A DNA stretch of 64,000 bases from contig NZ_CCAE010000002.1 in NCBI RefSeq assembly GCF_000723405.1, forward strand, positions 186,001-250,000, read 5' to 3'. Origin of the DNA: Hydrogenophaga intermedia. GTDB lineage: Bacteria; Pseudomonadota; Gammaproteobacteria; Burkholderiales; Burkholderiaceae_C. This document shows positions 17,826 through 27,494 of the stretch, in pieces (the stretch's first letter is position 1; every line of letters begins with the position of its first letter). The notes beneath the pieces were generated by a model, which saw only the letters and a list, made by a program, of their open reading frames with translations, was not told the origin of the DNA and searched no databases. A program made the translations under genes and the position numbers.

Positions 17826-17831
17826 GATAAT
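17826..17831 (+). promoter_or_regulatory. -10-like GATAAT before the DUF3426 gene
   Basis: GATAAT is 8 nt before ATG 17840, predicting a 2-nt leader. No SD is present. The same CGCGATAATC context occurs before rodA. Confidence 0.45.
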
Positions 17832-17839
17832 CGGTCCCC

Positions 17840-19090
17840 ATGAGTTTCACCACCCGCTGTCCGGCTTGCGGCACCGTGTTCCGCGTGGTGGCCGATCAAC
17901 TCAAGATTTCGGACGGCTGGGTGCGGTGCGGTCACTGCTCCGACGTGTTCGACGCCACCATCCACCTGGAAGCGTGGGTGCCGACGGCCACGGTCACGCC
18001 GGTCGATCAGGCCGCGGTGGTGCCGGAGCGCTCGCCCGCGCCGGCGCCTGCGCCTGCGCCTCTCACCATGCCCGTGGCAACACAGCCGCCTCCGCCCCTT
18101 GACCCAACCCCGGTCGTGGCCGACGTGCCTGCTCCACCCGCGGAGTCGCCCGACGACAACGACTTGCGGGCCTGGTTTGGCGACGGCCCTCTCGATGCGC
18201 CTCTGGTCACCGAGCCCGTCGTCGAGGAAGCCGCTGCGGCGGCCGAGCCCGAACCCGAACCCGAACCCGATCCCGTCCTGCCTGTGCCCCTACCCGAGGC
18301 GATGACCGAATCGGCGCCAGAACCGGAAGAGCCACTGGCTCGGGAACCCGAAGACGAGTGGATGCCCAGCGTATCGAACACGCTTGCCGTGGCGTCCCAG
18401 GAAGAGCCCGAGTCGGACTTCCACGCCGAGCTGGAGCGCTTCGCGCATTCCACACGTGCGCCCTTGCCCACAGAACCTGCCGATGTCAACTCCGCGAGCG
18501 TCGCCGCGCCAGCCGACGTGGCGCCGCCCGCATCAGCCCCTCGAGAGCGCGACGACGACATCCCCGACGCAGAGCCCGGCTTCGTGCGCCAGGCCCGCCG
18601 CCGCGCGTTCTGGACCTCTCCCGGCATGCGCGTCGCGCTGGTGCTGCTGGCGCTCGTGCTCGCGCTGCTGCTCGCGACGCAATGGGCCATTCAAGAGCGC
18701 CACCGCGTGGTCGCGGCGCAGCCCGCGCTCAAGCCCTGGATCGAACAGGCCTGCGTACACCTCGGCTGCGACCTCGCACCGGTGCGCCAGATCGACGCCA
18801 TCGTGATCGACAGCGCCGAGCTGGTGCGCCGGCTCGGCAACTTTCATTCGTTCGACATCGTGCTGCACAACCAGTCGCCGCTGGAGGTGGCCCTGCCGGC
18901 GCTCGAACTGACGCTGACCGACACCCAACAGGTGGTGGTGGCGCGCCGCGTGTTCCTGCCGCAGGACTGGCCCGCCGACGTCACGGCCCTGCCGCCGCAC
19001 GAGCGTGTGTCGGTCAGCTTCCGCCTCTCGATCTCGCTTGGCGAGGGCGTGCCCACAGCGGGCTATCGCGCCCTGGTCTTCTATCCCTGA
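17840..19090 (+). CDS. Zinc-ribbon and DUF3426 single-pass membrane protein
   Basis: 416 aa. An MJ0042-type zinc ribbon at the N-terminus has Cys7, Cys10, Cys30 and Cys33 (RCPACG...RCGHCSD). A long low-complexity Pro/Glu-rich stretch (about 55-180) follows, then one membrane helix (about 262-283, VALVLLALVLALLLA). The C-terminal DUF3426 domain (about 300-416) is predicted periplasmic. The topology suggests a cytoplasmic sensor or adaptor tethered to an extracytoplasmic domain, but function is unknown. Position after prmA is the conserved one in this group. Confidence 0.85.
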   Translation: MSFTTRCPACGTVFRVVADQLKISDGWVRCGHCSDVFDATIHLEAWVPTATVTPVDQAAVVPERSPAPAPAPAPLTMPVATQPPPPLDPTPVVADVPAPPAESPDDNDLRAWFGDGPLDAPLVTEPVVEEAAAAAEPEPEPEPDPVLPVPLPEAMTESAPEPEEPLAREPEDEWMPSVSNTLAVASQEEPESDFHAELERFAHSTRAPLPTEPADVNSASVAAPADVAPPASAPRERDDDIPDAEPGFVRQARRRAFWTSPGMRVALVLLALVLALLLATQWAIQERHRVVAAQPALKPWIEQACVHLGCDLAPVRQIDAIVIDSAELVRRLGNFHSFDIVLHNQSPLEVALPALELTLTDTQQVVVARRVFLPQDWPADVTALPPHERVSVSFRLSISLGEGVPTAGYRALVFYP

Positions 19091-19108
19091 AACCCACCCT
19101 TCGACACC

Positions 19109-20008
19109 ATGCCCATCCTCGTTTGCGGCTCGCTGGCCTTCGACACCATCATGACCTTCGAGGGTCGGTTCGCCGACCAGATCCTGCCCGACCAGTTGCA
19201 CATCCTGAACGTGTCTTTCCTGGTGCCCGGGTTGCGGCGCGATTTCGGTGGCTGCGCGGGCAACATCGCCTATGGCCTGCGGCAACTGGGTGCCGAGGTG
19301 GCGCCATTGGCCGCGCTGGGCAGCGACGGTGCTGAGTACCTCGCCCGCATGCGCGAGCTGGGCGTGGACACCACCCATGTGAGCACCGTGGCCGAGGCCT
19401 ACACCGCGCAGGCCATGATCATGACCGACCGCGACAACAACCAGATCACGGCCTTTCACCCGGGCGCCATGTCCTTCGCGCATGACACGCCTGTGCCCGC
19501 GCGCAAAGACCTCACGCTGGGCATCATCGCGCCCGATGGCCGCGAGGGCATGGTCTCCCACGCTGCGCAGCTCAAGGCCGCGGGCGTGCCCTTCGTGTTC
19601 GATCCGGGCCAGGGCCTGCCCATGTTCAATGGAGAAGAGTTGCTGCGCTTCATCGACCAGGCGAGCTGGGTGGCGGTGAACGACTACGAAGGCCGCATGC
19701 TCTGCGATCGCACGGGCCTGTCGCTGGCCGACATCTCCCAACGCGTGCGCGGCCTGGTGGTCACGCTCGCCGACCAGGGCTGCGACGTCTGGGAGAACGG
19801 TATGGCCACGCGCGTGCCGGGTGTGAAGGCCGAGGCCGTGGTCGATCCCACGGGCTGTGGCGACGCCTTCCGCGCGGCGCTGCTGCACGGCCTGTCCAAA
19901 GGCTGGCCGCTGGCGCGCTGCGCCGAACTGGGCAACCGCCTGGGCGCGCTCAAGATCGCGGTGCGCGGTCCGCAGAACTACACGGTGGACGCCGCGCTGC
20001 TGGCCTGA
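19109..20008 (+). CDS. PfkB-family carbohydrate/nucleoside kinase
   Basis: 299 aa ribokinase-fold enzyme. The N-terminal substrate-binding signature FGGCAGNIAYGLRQLG and the C-terminal ATP/anion-hole signature VVDPTGCGDAFRAALLHGL, with the catalytic Asp in GCGDAF, are intact. Homologues in this group are often named adenosine kinase-like, but substrate specificity is not evident here. It ends 18 nt before a terminator shared with the convergent histone-like gene. Confidence 0.85.
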   Translation: MPILVCGSLAFDTIMTFEGRFADQILPDQLHILNVSFLVPGLRRDFGGCAGNIAYGLRQLGAEVAPLAALGSDGAEYLARMRELGVDTTHVSTVAEAYTAQAMIMTDRDNNQITAFHPGAMSFAHDTPVPARKDLTLGIIAPDGREGMVSHAAQLKAAGVPFVFDPGQGLPMFNGEELLRFIDQASWVAVNDYEGRMLCDRTGLSLADISQRVRGLVVTLADQGCDVWENGMATRVPGVKAEAVVDPTGCGDAFRAALLHGLSKGWPLARCAELGNRLGALKIAVRGPQNYTVDAALLA

Positions 20009-20026
20009 ACGCGGTCCGGAACAAAA

Positions 20027-20054
20027 AAAGCCCGGTGCATTCGCACCGGGCTTT
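20027..20054. terminator. Bidirectional intrinsic terminator between pfkB-type gene and histone-like gene
   Basis: AAAGCCCGGTGC and GCACCGGGCTTT form a perfect 12-bp stem around ATTC. Seven consecutive bases of T follow it on the minus strand, so it is strongest for the histone-like gene. On the plus strand it ends in CTTT. Confidence 0.9.
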
Positions 20055-20074
20055 CAGATCAACTCAACGCTGAC

Positions 20075-20593
20075 TCAGGGCTTGCTGGACGTCGGGAACG
20101 GCCAGGCGGCTTGAGGGTTGAGCTTGGTCTGAGCGGCGGGAGCGGCCGCGGGAGCAGGGGCAGCCGGCTTCTTGGCCGGCTCAGCTTTTTTTGCGGGGGC
20201 TGCCTTCTTCGCAGGGGCTGCCTTTTTCGCAGGGGCCTTTTTAGCTGCCGCTTTCTTCGCGGGCGCCTTCTTCGCAGCGGCTTTCTTCGCCGGCGCTTTC
20301 TTGGCCGCGGCCTTTTTCGCCGGGGCTTTCTTGGCTACCGCTTTCTTGGCGGGAGCCTTTTTGGCCGCGACTTTCTTTTTCGCCGGAGCCTTCTTGGCCG
20401 CGACTTTCTTCGCCGGGGCTTTCTTGGCGGCGACCTTCTTCTTCGCCGGCGCCTTCTTGGCGGCGACTTTCTTCGCCGGGGCCTTCTTCGCCACGACTTT
20501 CTTCGCCGGGGCTTTCTTGGCGGCGACTTTCTTCTTCGCCGGCGCCTTTTTCGCCGCAGCCTTCTTGGCCGGGGCTTTCTTCGCAGTTGCCAT
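20075..20593 (-). CDS. Histone H1-like Lys/Ala/Pro-repeat DNA-binding protein
   Basis: 172 aa. From residue 2 to about 145 it consists almost wholly of tandem AAKKAPAKK-type units with variants ([22 protein letters not shown]). A short Pro/Ala linker and a non-repetitive tail ending [11 protein letters not shown] follow. Such eukaryotic-H1-tail-like proteins bind DNA non-specifically and compact the nucleoid in many Burkholderiales and Bordetella (BpH1/AlgP-like). The start is the second Met (MATAKK), which has AAGGAG 7-8 nt upstream. The repeat makes length variation by slippage likely. It is monocistronic, ending at a strong terminator. Confidence 0.9.
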   Translation of the reverse strand: MATAKKAPAKKAAAKKAPAKKKVAAKKAPAKKVVAKKAPAKKVAAKKAPAKKKVAAKKAPAKKVAAKKAPAKKKVAAKKAPAKKAVAKKAPAKKAAAKKAPAKKAAAKKAPAKKAAAKKAPAKKAAPAKKAAPAKKAEPAKKPAAPAPAAAPAAQTKLNPQAAWPFPTSSKP

Positions 20594-20673
20594 TGCTTTC
20601 TCCTTGATCAAGTTGCAAAGAGCACTTCAGCCGGTCGGATGGCCGGTGAAGCGATTCAAGGTTCTGCGGTCAG

Positions 20674-20687
20674 GTGGATGCATCCAC
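20674..20687. promoter_or_regulatory. 14-bp perfect palindrome upstream of the histone-like gene
   Basis: GTGGATGCATCCAC is a perfect palindrome 81-94 bp upstream of the histone-like ATG, in the ~215-bp region between this gene and nrdB. It is positioned like an operator, but no regulator is identified. Confidence 0.4.
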
Positions 20688-20809
20688 AACAGACCACAGG
20701 GCCCTGAATCCGGGGTCAGGCCAGTGCGGGCGTCTGCGCGCCCTGCGGCTGTCCTGATGATTCGATTCGTCTTCTTGTTTGCTGGCAATGCGGAGACCCG
20801 GCCGGGACA

Positions 20810-21994
20810 TCAGTCCCAGGAGAGCGCTCCGCCCGATTGGTACTCGATCACCCGTGTTTCGAAGAAGTTGCGTTCCTTCTTGAGGTCGATCATCTCGCTC
20901 ATCCAGGGGAACGGGTTCTCTTCGTTCGGGAACAGGGGCTCCAGGCCGATCTGCGTGGCGCGCCGGTTGGCGATGTAGCGCAGGTAGCCCTTGAACATGG
21001 AGGCATTGAGGCCCAGCACGCCGCGCGGCATGGTGTCCTCGGCGTAGCGGTATTCGAGTTCAACGGCCTTGAGGAACAGTTCCTTGATCTCGGCCTTGAA
21101 CTCGGACGTCCAGAGCAGTGGGTTCTCCATCTTGATCGCGTTGATCAGGTCGATGCCGAAATTGCAGTGCATCGACTCGTCGCGCAGGATGTACTGGTAC
21201 TGCTCGGCGGCGCCGGTCATCTTGTTCTGGCGGCCCAGCGCCAGGATCTGGGTGAAGCCGACGTAGAAGAACATGCCCTCCATCAGGCAGGCGAAGACGA
21301 TCAGGCTCTTGAGCAGGGTCTGGTCGTTCTCGGGCGTGCCGGTGTGGAAGTTCGGGTCCATGATCGCCTCGATGAAGGGGATCAGGAATTCGTCCTTGTC
21401 GCGGATCGACTGCACCTCGTTGTAGGCATTGAAGATCTCGGCTTCGTCGAGACCCAGCGACTCCACGATGTACTGGTAGGCGTGCGTGTGGATGGCTTCT
21501 TCGAAGGCCTGGCGCAGCAGGAACTGGCGGCACTCGGGGGCCGTGATGTGGCGGTAGGTGCCCAGCACGATGTTGTTGGCGGCCAGCGAATCGGCGGTGA
21601 CGAAGAAGCCGAGGTTGCGCTTGACGATGCGACGCTCGTCTTCCGTGAGGCCGTTGGGATCTTTCCAGAGCGCGATGTCGCGGCTCATGTTCACTTCCTG
21701 CGGCATCCAGTGGTTGGCGCAGGTGGCCAGGTACTTCTCCCAGGCCCACTTGTACTTGAACGGCACCAGCTGGTTGACGTCGGTCTGGCCGTTGATGATG
21801 CGCTTGTCGGCCACGTTGATGCGGCGCTGCGGCGCGGCCGCCTGGCTCGACGGCGTGGCGGAGGAGGCGACGTGACGGGTGACGGCGGCGGTGGTCTCAC
21901 CGATGGATGAGACTTGCAAGCCCGGCTGGCCGGAAGGGCGGGGGCTGTGCGTCGACGTCGAAGAAGGTGTTGTGGGTTCGTCCCAGTTCAACAT
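20810..21994 (-). CDS. nrdB: Ribonucleoside-diphosphate reductase subunit beta
   Basis: 394 aa class I R2 subunit, which holds the diiron-tyrosyl radical cofactor used by NrdA. Characteristic ferritin-like blocks are [35 protein letters not shown] (ExxH iron ligands) and [16 protein letters not shown] (second ExxH pair), with a C-terminal tail for R1 binding. An N-terminal Ser/Thr/Pro-rich extension of about 60 residues precedes the conserved fold. It lies 147 nt downstream of nrdA, and that gap contains a plausible promoter of its own. Confidence 0.96.
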   Translation of the reverse strand: MLNWDEPTTPSSTSTHSPRPSGQPGLQVSSIGETTAAVTRHVASSATPSSQAAAPQRRINVADKRIINGQTDVNQLVPFKYKWAWEKYLATCANHWMPQEVNMSRDIALWKDPNGLTEDERRIVKRNLGFFVTADSLAANNIVLGTYRHITAPECRQFLLRQAFEEAIHTHAYQYIVESLGLDEAEIFNAYNEVQSIRDKDEFLIPFIEAIMDPNFHTGTPENDQTLLKSLIVFACLMEGMFFYVGFTQILALGRQNKMTGAAEQYQYILRDESMHCNFGIDLINAIKMENPLLWTSEFKAEIKELFLKAVELEYRYAEDTMPRGVLGLNASMFKGYLRYIANRRATQIGLEPLFPNEENPFPWMSEMIDLKKERNFFETRVIEYQSGGALSWD

Positions 21995-22016
21995 AAGGGT
22001 CGGTCCGATTCAGTGA

Positions 22017-22045
22017 ATTATCAAAGTGTCTGTGCGAATTGCAAA
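22017..22045 (-). promoter_or_regulatory. Candidate nrdB promoter
   Basis: Minus strand TTTGCA (22045-22040), a 17-bp spacer and GATAAT (22022-22017). Both hexamers match the sigma-70 consensus at four or more positions. It lies in the nrdA-nrdB gap, about 22 nt before the nrdB ATG. It would permit extra nrdB transcription independent of nrdA. Confidence 0.5.
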
Positions 22046-22141
22046 GCAATCAGACCGCATGCTCACGAATTTTGTTGCGGTGTTGCATCGAATGAATCAA
22101 CGCATTGCATCGCGACGGGGTTCGATTGCACGCAATCCGAT

Positions 22142-25042
22142 TCACTGACAGGCCTCGCAACCCGGGTCGTCGATGGCGCAGAACTTGACGTCGGTGGCGG
22201 GTTCGCTCGCAACTGCCGTTGCACTTGCGGCCGCGGCCACCGGTGCGCTCGGCGTCACCGACACCGCATTGAGTTGCCCCGTACGGCCAGTGGATTTCTC
22301 GATCTGCGTGGCCGAGGTGGTGCGCAGGTAATAGGTGGTCTTCAAGCCACGCAGCCAGGCGAGCTTGTAGGTCTCGTCAAGTTTCTTGCCCGAGGCGCCG
22401 GCCATGTAGATGTTCAGGCTCTGCGCCTGGTCGATCCACTTCTGGCGGCGCGCGGCGGCTTCCACCAGCCACACCGGCTCGACCTCGAAGGCGGTGGCGT
22501 ACAGCGCCTTCACGTCCTGCGGCACACGGTCGATCGGGCGCAGCGAGCCGTCGAAGTGCTTGAGGTCCATCACCATCACGTCGTCCCACAGGCCCAGGCG
22601 CTTGAGGTCCTTCACCAGGTAGCCGTTGATGACGGTGAACTCGCCCGACAGGTTGGACTTGACCGAGAGGTTGCCGAAGCAAGGCTCGATGGAGGCGTCC
22701 ACACCGATGATGTTGGAGATGGTGGCGGTGGGGGCGATGGCCACGCAGTTGGAGTTGCGCATGCCGTCGCGGGCGATTTTCTGGCGCAGGGCGTCCCAAT
22801 CGAGGCTGCTGGAGCGGTCCACGTCGACGTAGCCACCGCGTTCCTTGGCCAGCAGGTCCAGGGTGTCGGGCGGCAGGATGCCCTTGTCCCACAGCGAACC
22901 CTTGAAGCTGCTGTAGCGGCCGCGCTCCTTGGAGAGTTCGGTGGACGCCCAGTAGGCGTAGTAGCAGACGGCTTCCATGGAGCGGTCGGCGAACTCGACG
23001 GCTTCGTTGGAGGCGTAGGGGACGCGCAACTCGTACAGCGCGTCCTGGAAGCCCATGACGCCCAGGCCCACCGGGCGGTGGCGCAGGTTGGAGTCGCGCG
23101 CCTTCTTGACCGCGTAATAGTTGATGTCGATCACGTTGTCGAGCATGCGCATCGCGGTGGCGATGGTCTTCTTGAGCTTCTCGTGGTCGAGTACCTTGCC
23201 GTTCTCGCCGTCCTTCAGGTGGCGCAGCAGGTTGACCGAGCCGAGGTTGCAGACGGCGGTCTCGGTGTCGCTGGTGTTGAGCGTGATCTCGGTGCAGAGG
23301 TTGGAGCTGTGCACCACGCCGGCGTGCTGCTGCGGGCTGCGCACGTTGCAGGCGTCCTTGAAGGTGATCCAGGGGTGGCCGGTCTCGAACAGCATCGAGA
23401 GCATCTTGCGCCACAGGTCGGAGGCGGGCACCTTGCGGTAGGGCTTGATCTCGCCGCGCGCGGCCTTTTCCTCGTAGGCGACGTAGGCCTTCTCGAAGTC
23501 CGTGCCGAATTTGTCGTGCAGGTCGGGGGTGTTGGAGGGCGAGAACAGGCTCCACTCGCCTTTTTCCAGCACGCGCTTCATGAACAGGTCCGGAATCCAG
23601 TTCGCGGTGTTCATGTCGTGGGTGCGGCGGCGGTCGTCGCCGGTGTTCTTGCGCAGCTCCAGGAATTCCTCGATGTCCAGGTGCCAGGTCTCCAGGTAGG
23701 TGCAGACGGCGCCTTTGCGCTTGCCGCCCTGGTTCACGGCCACGGCCGTGTCGTTGACGACCTTGAGGAAAGGCACGACGCCTTGCGATTCGCCGTTGGT
23801 GCCCTTGATGTGGCTGCCCAGGGCGCGCACGCGTGTCCAGTCGTTGCCCAGGCCGCCGGCGAACTTGGACAGCAGGGCGTTTTCCTTGATGGACTCGTAG
23901 ATGCCGTCCAGGTCGTCGGGCACGGTGGTGAGGTAGCAGCTGGAGAGCTGCGAGCGCAGCGTGCCGCTGTTGAACAGCGTGGGTGTGCTGCTCATGAAAT
24001 CGAAGGTGGAGAGGATTTCGTAGAACTCGATCGCGCGGGCCTCGCGGTCGATCTCATTGAGCGACAGGCCCATGGCCACGCGCATGAAGAAGGCCTGCGG
24101 CAGTTCGATGCGCGATTTGCGCACGTGCAGGAAGTAGCGGTCGTACAGGGTTTGCAGACCCAGGTAGTCGAACTGCAGGTCGCGCTCGGGCTTGAGCGCG
24201 GCGCCCAGGCGGGTCAGGTCGAACTGCAGCATGTCGGGGTTGAGCAGCTCGGCGTCCACGCCCTTCTGGATGAACTGGGGGAAATAGTCCGCGTAGCGCT
24301 GGCCCATCTCGGCCTGCGGCACCTCGGCGCCCAGGATCTCCCGCACGATGGTGTGCAACAGCAGGCGCGCGGTGGCGTAGGTGTAGTCCGGGTCTTTTTC
24401 GATCAGCGTGCGCGCGGCCAGGATGGCGGCCTTGTAGACCTCGTCGATCGGCACGCCGTCGTACAGGTTGCGCTTGGTCTCGGCGACGATGGGGTCGGCC
24501 TTGACGTCGGCGCCCAGGCCGGCGCAGGCGTCGGTGATCAGGCGGGTGAGGGCGTCGATGTCGAGCGGCACGCGCTGGCCGCCGTCGATCACGTGCAGCT
24601 GCGGCTCGGCGGCGCGGGCGGTGGCGGCCTGGGTGGCGCGCTCGGCGGCGCGGCGCTCGCGGTACAGCACGTAGGCGCGGGCGACTTCATGGTGGCCGCT
24701 GCGCATCAGGCCGAGTTCGGCCTGGTCCTGCACGTCCTCGATGTGGAAGGTGCCGCCGCCCGGGCGCGAGCGCATGAGGGCGCGCACCACGTTCTGCGTC
24801 AGTTCGTCCACCGTTTCGCGCACGCTGGCCGAGGCCGCGCCCTGCGTGCCGTGCACCGCGAGGAAGGCCTTCATCATGGCCACGGCGATCTTGCTGGGCT
24901 CGAACGGCACCACGGCGCCGTTGCGCCGGATGATCTGGTACTGCGTGTAGGCGGACACAGGGGTGGAGGAGGTGGGCGAAGCGCCGGGCACGGACTTCTG
25001 TGCGGGGGCGACGGGGGACTGGGGGGTGGCTGCGCTCAGCAT
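22142..25042 (-). CDS. nrdA: Ribonucleoside-diphosphate reductase subunit alpha
   Basis: 966 aa, longer than E. coli NrdA because of extended N- and C-terminal regions. An Ala/Pro-rich start is followed by an ATP-cone (about residues 35-125; QIIRRNGAVVPFEPSKI) for allosteric control of activity. Catalytic residues are visible: SSCYL and VCNLGS (the redox Cys pair) and SNLCTEI with the thiyl-radical Cys and the Asn/Glu pair. The C-terminal CEACQ is the shuttle dithiol. The SD GAGAGGAAAC precedes the ATG. Two NrdR-box-like sites overlap the inferred promoter about 120-170 bp upstream. Confidence 0.97.
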   Translation of the reverse strand: MLSAATPQSPVAPAQKSVPGASPTSSTPVSAYTQYQIIRRNGAVVPFEPSKIAVAMMKAFLAVHGTQGAASASVRETVDELTQNVVRALMRSRPGGGTFHIEDVQDQAELGLMRSGHHEVARAYVLYRERRAAERATQAATARAAEPQLHVIDGGQRVPLDIDALTRLITDACAGLGADVKADPIVAETKRNLYDGVPIDEVYKAAILAARTLIEKDPDYTYATARLLLHTIVREILGAEVPQAEMGQRYADYFPQFIQKGVDAELLNPDMLQFDLTRLGAALKPERDLQFDYLGLQTLYDRYFLHVRKSRIELPQAFFMRVAMGLSLNEIDREARAIEFYEILSTFDFMSSTPTLFNSGTLRSQLSSCYLTTVPDDLDGIYESIKENALLSKFAGGLGNDWTRVRALGSHIKGTNGESQGVVPFLKVVNDTAVAVNQGGKRKGAVCTYLETWHLDIEEFLELRKNTGDDRRRTHDMNTANWIPDLFMKRVLEKGEWSLFSPSNTPDLHDKFGTDFEKAYVAYEEKAARGEIKPYRKVPASDLWRKMLSMLFETGHPWITFKDACNVRSPQQHAGVVHSSNLCTEITLNTSDTETAVCNLGSVNLLRHLKDGENGKVLDHEKLKKTIATAMRMLDNVIDINYYAVKKARDSNLRHRPVGLGVMGFQDALYELRVPYASNEAVEFADRSMEAVCYYAYWASTELSKERGRYSSFKGSLWDKGILPPDTLDLLAKERGGYVDVDRSSSLDWDALRQKIARDGMRNSNCVAIAPTATISNIIGVDASIEPCFGNLSVKSNLSGEFTVINGYLVKDLKRLGLWDDVMVMDLKHFDGSLRPIDRVPQDVKALYATAFEVEPVWLVEAAARRQKWIDQAQSLNIYMAGASGKKLDETYKLAWLRGLKTTYYLRTTSATQIEKSTGRTGQLNAVSVTPSAPVAAAASATAVASEPATDVKFCAIDDPGCEACQ

Positions 25043-25374
25043 GTTTCCTCTCGATTCAGGATTTGTTCTGGGTGATCAGGTCGGGTTGGCCGCTGTTGTC
25101 GGGTGCATTGCTCACGCGGATGACGGTGCGCGGAAAACAGGGCCGGGGGGTATCTGGGGGCACACTATATCTGGTGTGTCGAGGGGCAACAAGGCACTAC
25201 CGATAGCGTTTTGTGATGCGGATTGGCGAAGGCATGGATGGCGCCGATGCGCTGGCGCGCGACGATTTGCGCCGAGCGTTGACGATGCCTGCGTTTCGGT
25301 CGCGGATCGAAGCATTCATGCGGGATGCGACGAGATTCCGCGCTGCAGGCCGCGCGTGGCCTGCGATGACCGGG
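25043..25374. other. Intergenic region upstream of nrdA
   Basis: This 332-bp stretch lies between ampD and nrdA, both on the minus strand. It holds the nrdA SD, the NrdR-box pair and the inferred nrdA promoter. The part from 25210 to 25374 has open frames on both strands but no convincing start, SD or recognisable domain; I see no supported gene there. Confidence 0.5.
25162..25209 (-). promoter_or_regulatory. Tandem NrdR boxes overlapping the nrdA promoter
   Basis: ACACTATATCTGGTGT (25162-25177) matches the NrdR-box consensus acaCwAtATaTwGtgt at 14 of 16 positions. GCACTACCGATAGCGT (25194-25209) matches 11 of 16. They begin 32 bp apart, about three helical turns, the usual spacing of NrdR-box pairs. 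On the minus strand TTGTTG (25192-25187), 17 bp and TATAGT (25169-25164) form a promoter whose -10 lies inside the first box, fitting repression by ATP/dATP-bound NrdR. Confidence 0.8.
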
Positions 25375-25981
25375 TCAGTCGCGGTCGACGTCGGCTGGAA
25401 GGCCGAGCGGTCCTTCGTGTGTGGCTTCGGGAAAACACGAGGTCGGCCATCCGACGAGCTGTCGCAGCCGGGCCCACTCGAAGCCGGATCCCGGGTCTTG
25501 CTTGCGCCCTGGGGCGATGTGCTCGTGGCCGGCGATGTGCCGGATGGGGTGGCGCACGCGCAGGGCCTGGCACAGCCGCGCCAGTGCCTGGTACTGGGGT
25601 GCTTCGAAGGTCTCGCCTTCCAGACCTTCGAGTTCGATGCCGACGGAGAAGTCGTTGCAGTTGTCGCGCCCGAGCCAGTGCGAGGCGCCCGCGTGCCAGG
25701 CGCGGCGCGCGCTGGAGACGAACTGCAGCACGCGCCCGTCGCGCCGCACGAAGAAGTGCGACGACACCTCGATGCCGCGGATGGCCTGGAAGTAAGGGTG
25801 CGCGTCCCAGTCGAGCCGGTTGGTGAACAGCCGCTCGACCTCGTCGCCGCCGTACACACCGGGTGGCAGGCTGATGGAGTGCACCACGATCAGGTCGACC
25901 ACCGTGCCGCGCGGCCGCGGGCCGTGGTTAGGCGATTCGACGCGCTGCGCGCCGCGCCACCAGCCACCGCGCCAGCCGGGC

Positions 25982-26007
<26 letters not shown>
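25375..26007 (-). CDS. ampD: 1,6-anhydro-N-acetylmuramyl-L-alanine amidase
   Basis: 210 aa, AmpD of peptidoglycan recycling: a cytoplasmic zinc amidase that splits anhydroMurNAc from the stem peptide. Family sequence GWWRGAQRV near the N-terminus supports the ATG at 26007. Zinc ligands are visible as His in VVHSISLPPG and His/Asp in HEHIAPGRKQDPG; WHAGASHW is another family block. No signal peptide is present, as expected for AmpD rather than AmiD. It overlaps the 3' end of pilR by 26 nt. Confidence 0.94.
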
Positions 26008-27487
<1,480 letters not shown>

Positions 27488-27494
27488 GCGGGGC

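Noticed and set aside
20100-20593. CRISPR-like repeat array
   Set aside because: The periodic repeats are codons of the AAKKAPAKK protein, with no constant spacer length or unique spacers.
21914-25075. 1053-codon plus-strand open frame over nrdA and nrdB
   Set aside because: Shadow of nrdA/nrdB, whose catalytic motifs are unmistakable on the minus strand.
25213-25374. Open frames on both strands upstream of nrdA
   Set aside because: No start with SD, no domain, and the strands give equally plausible peptides; treated as non-coding.
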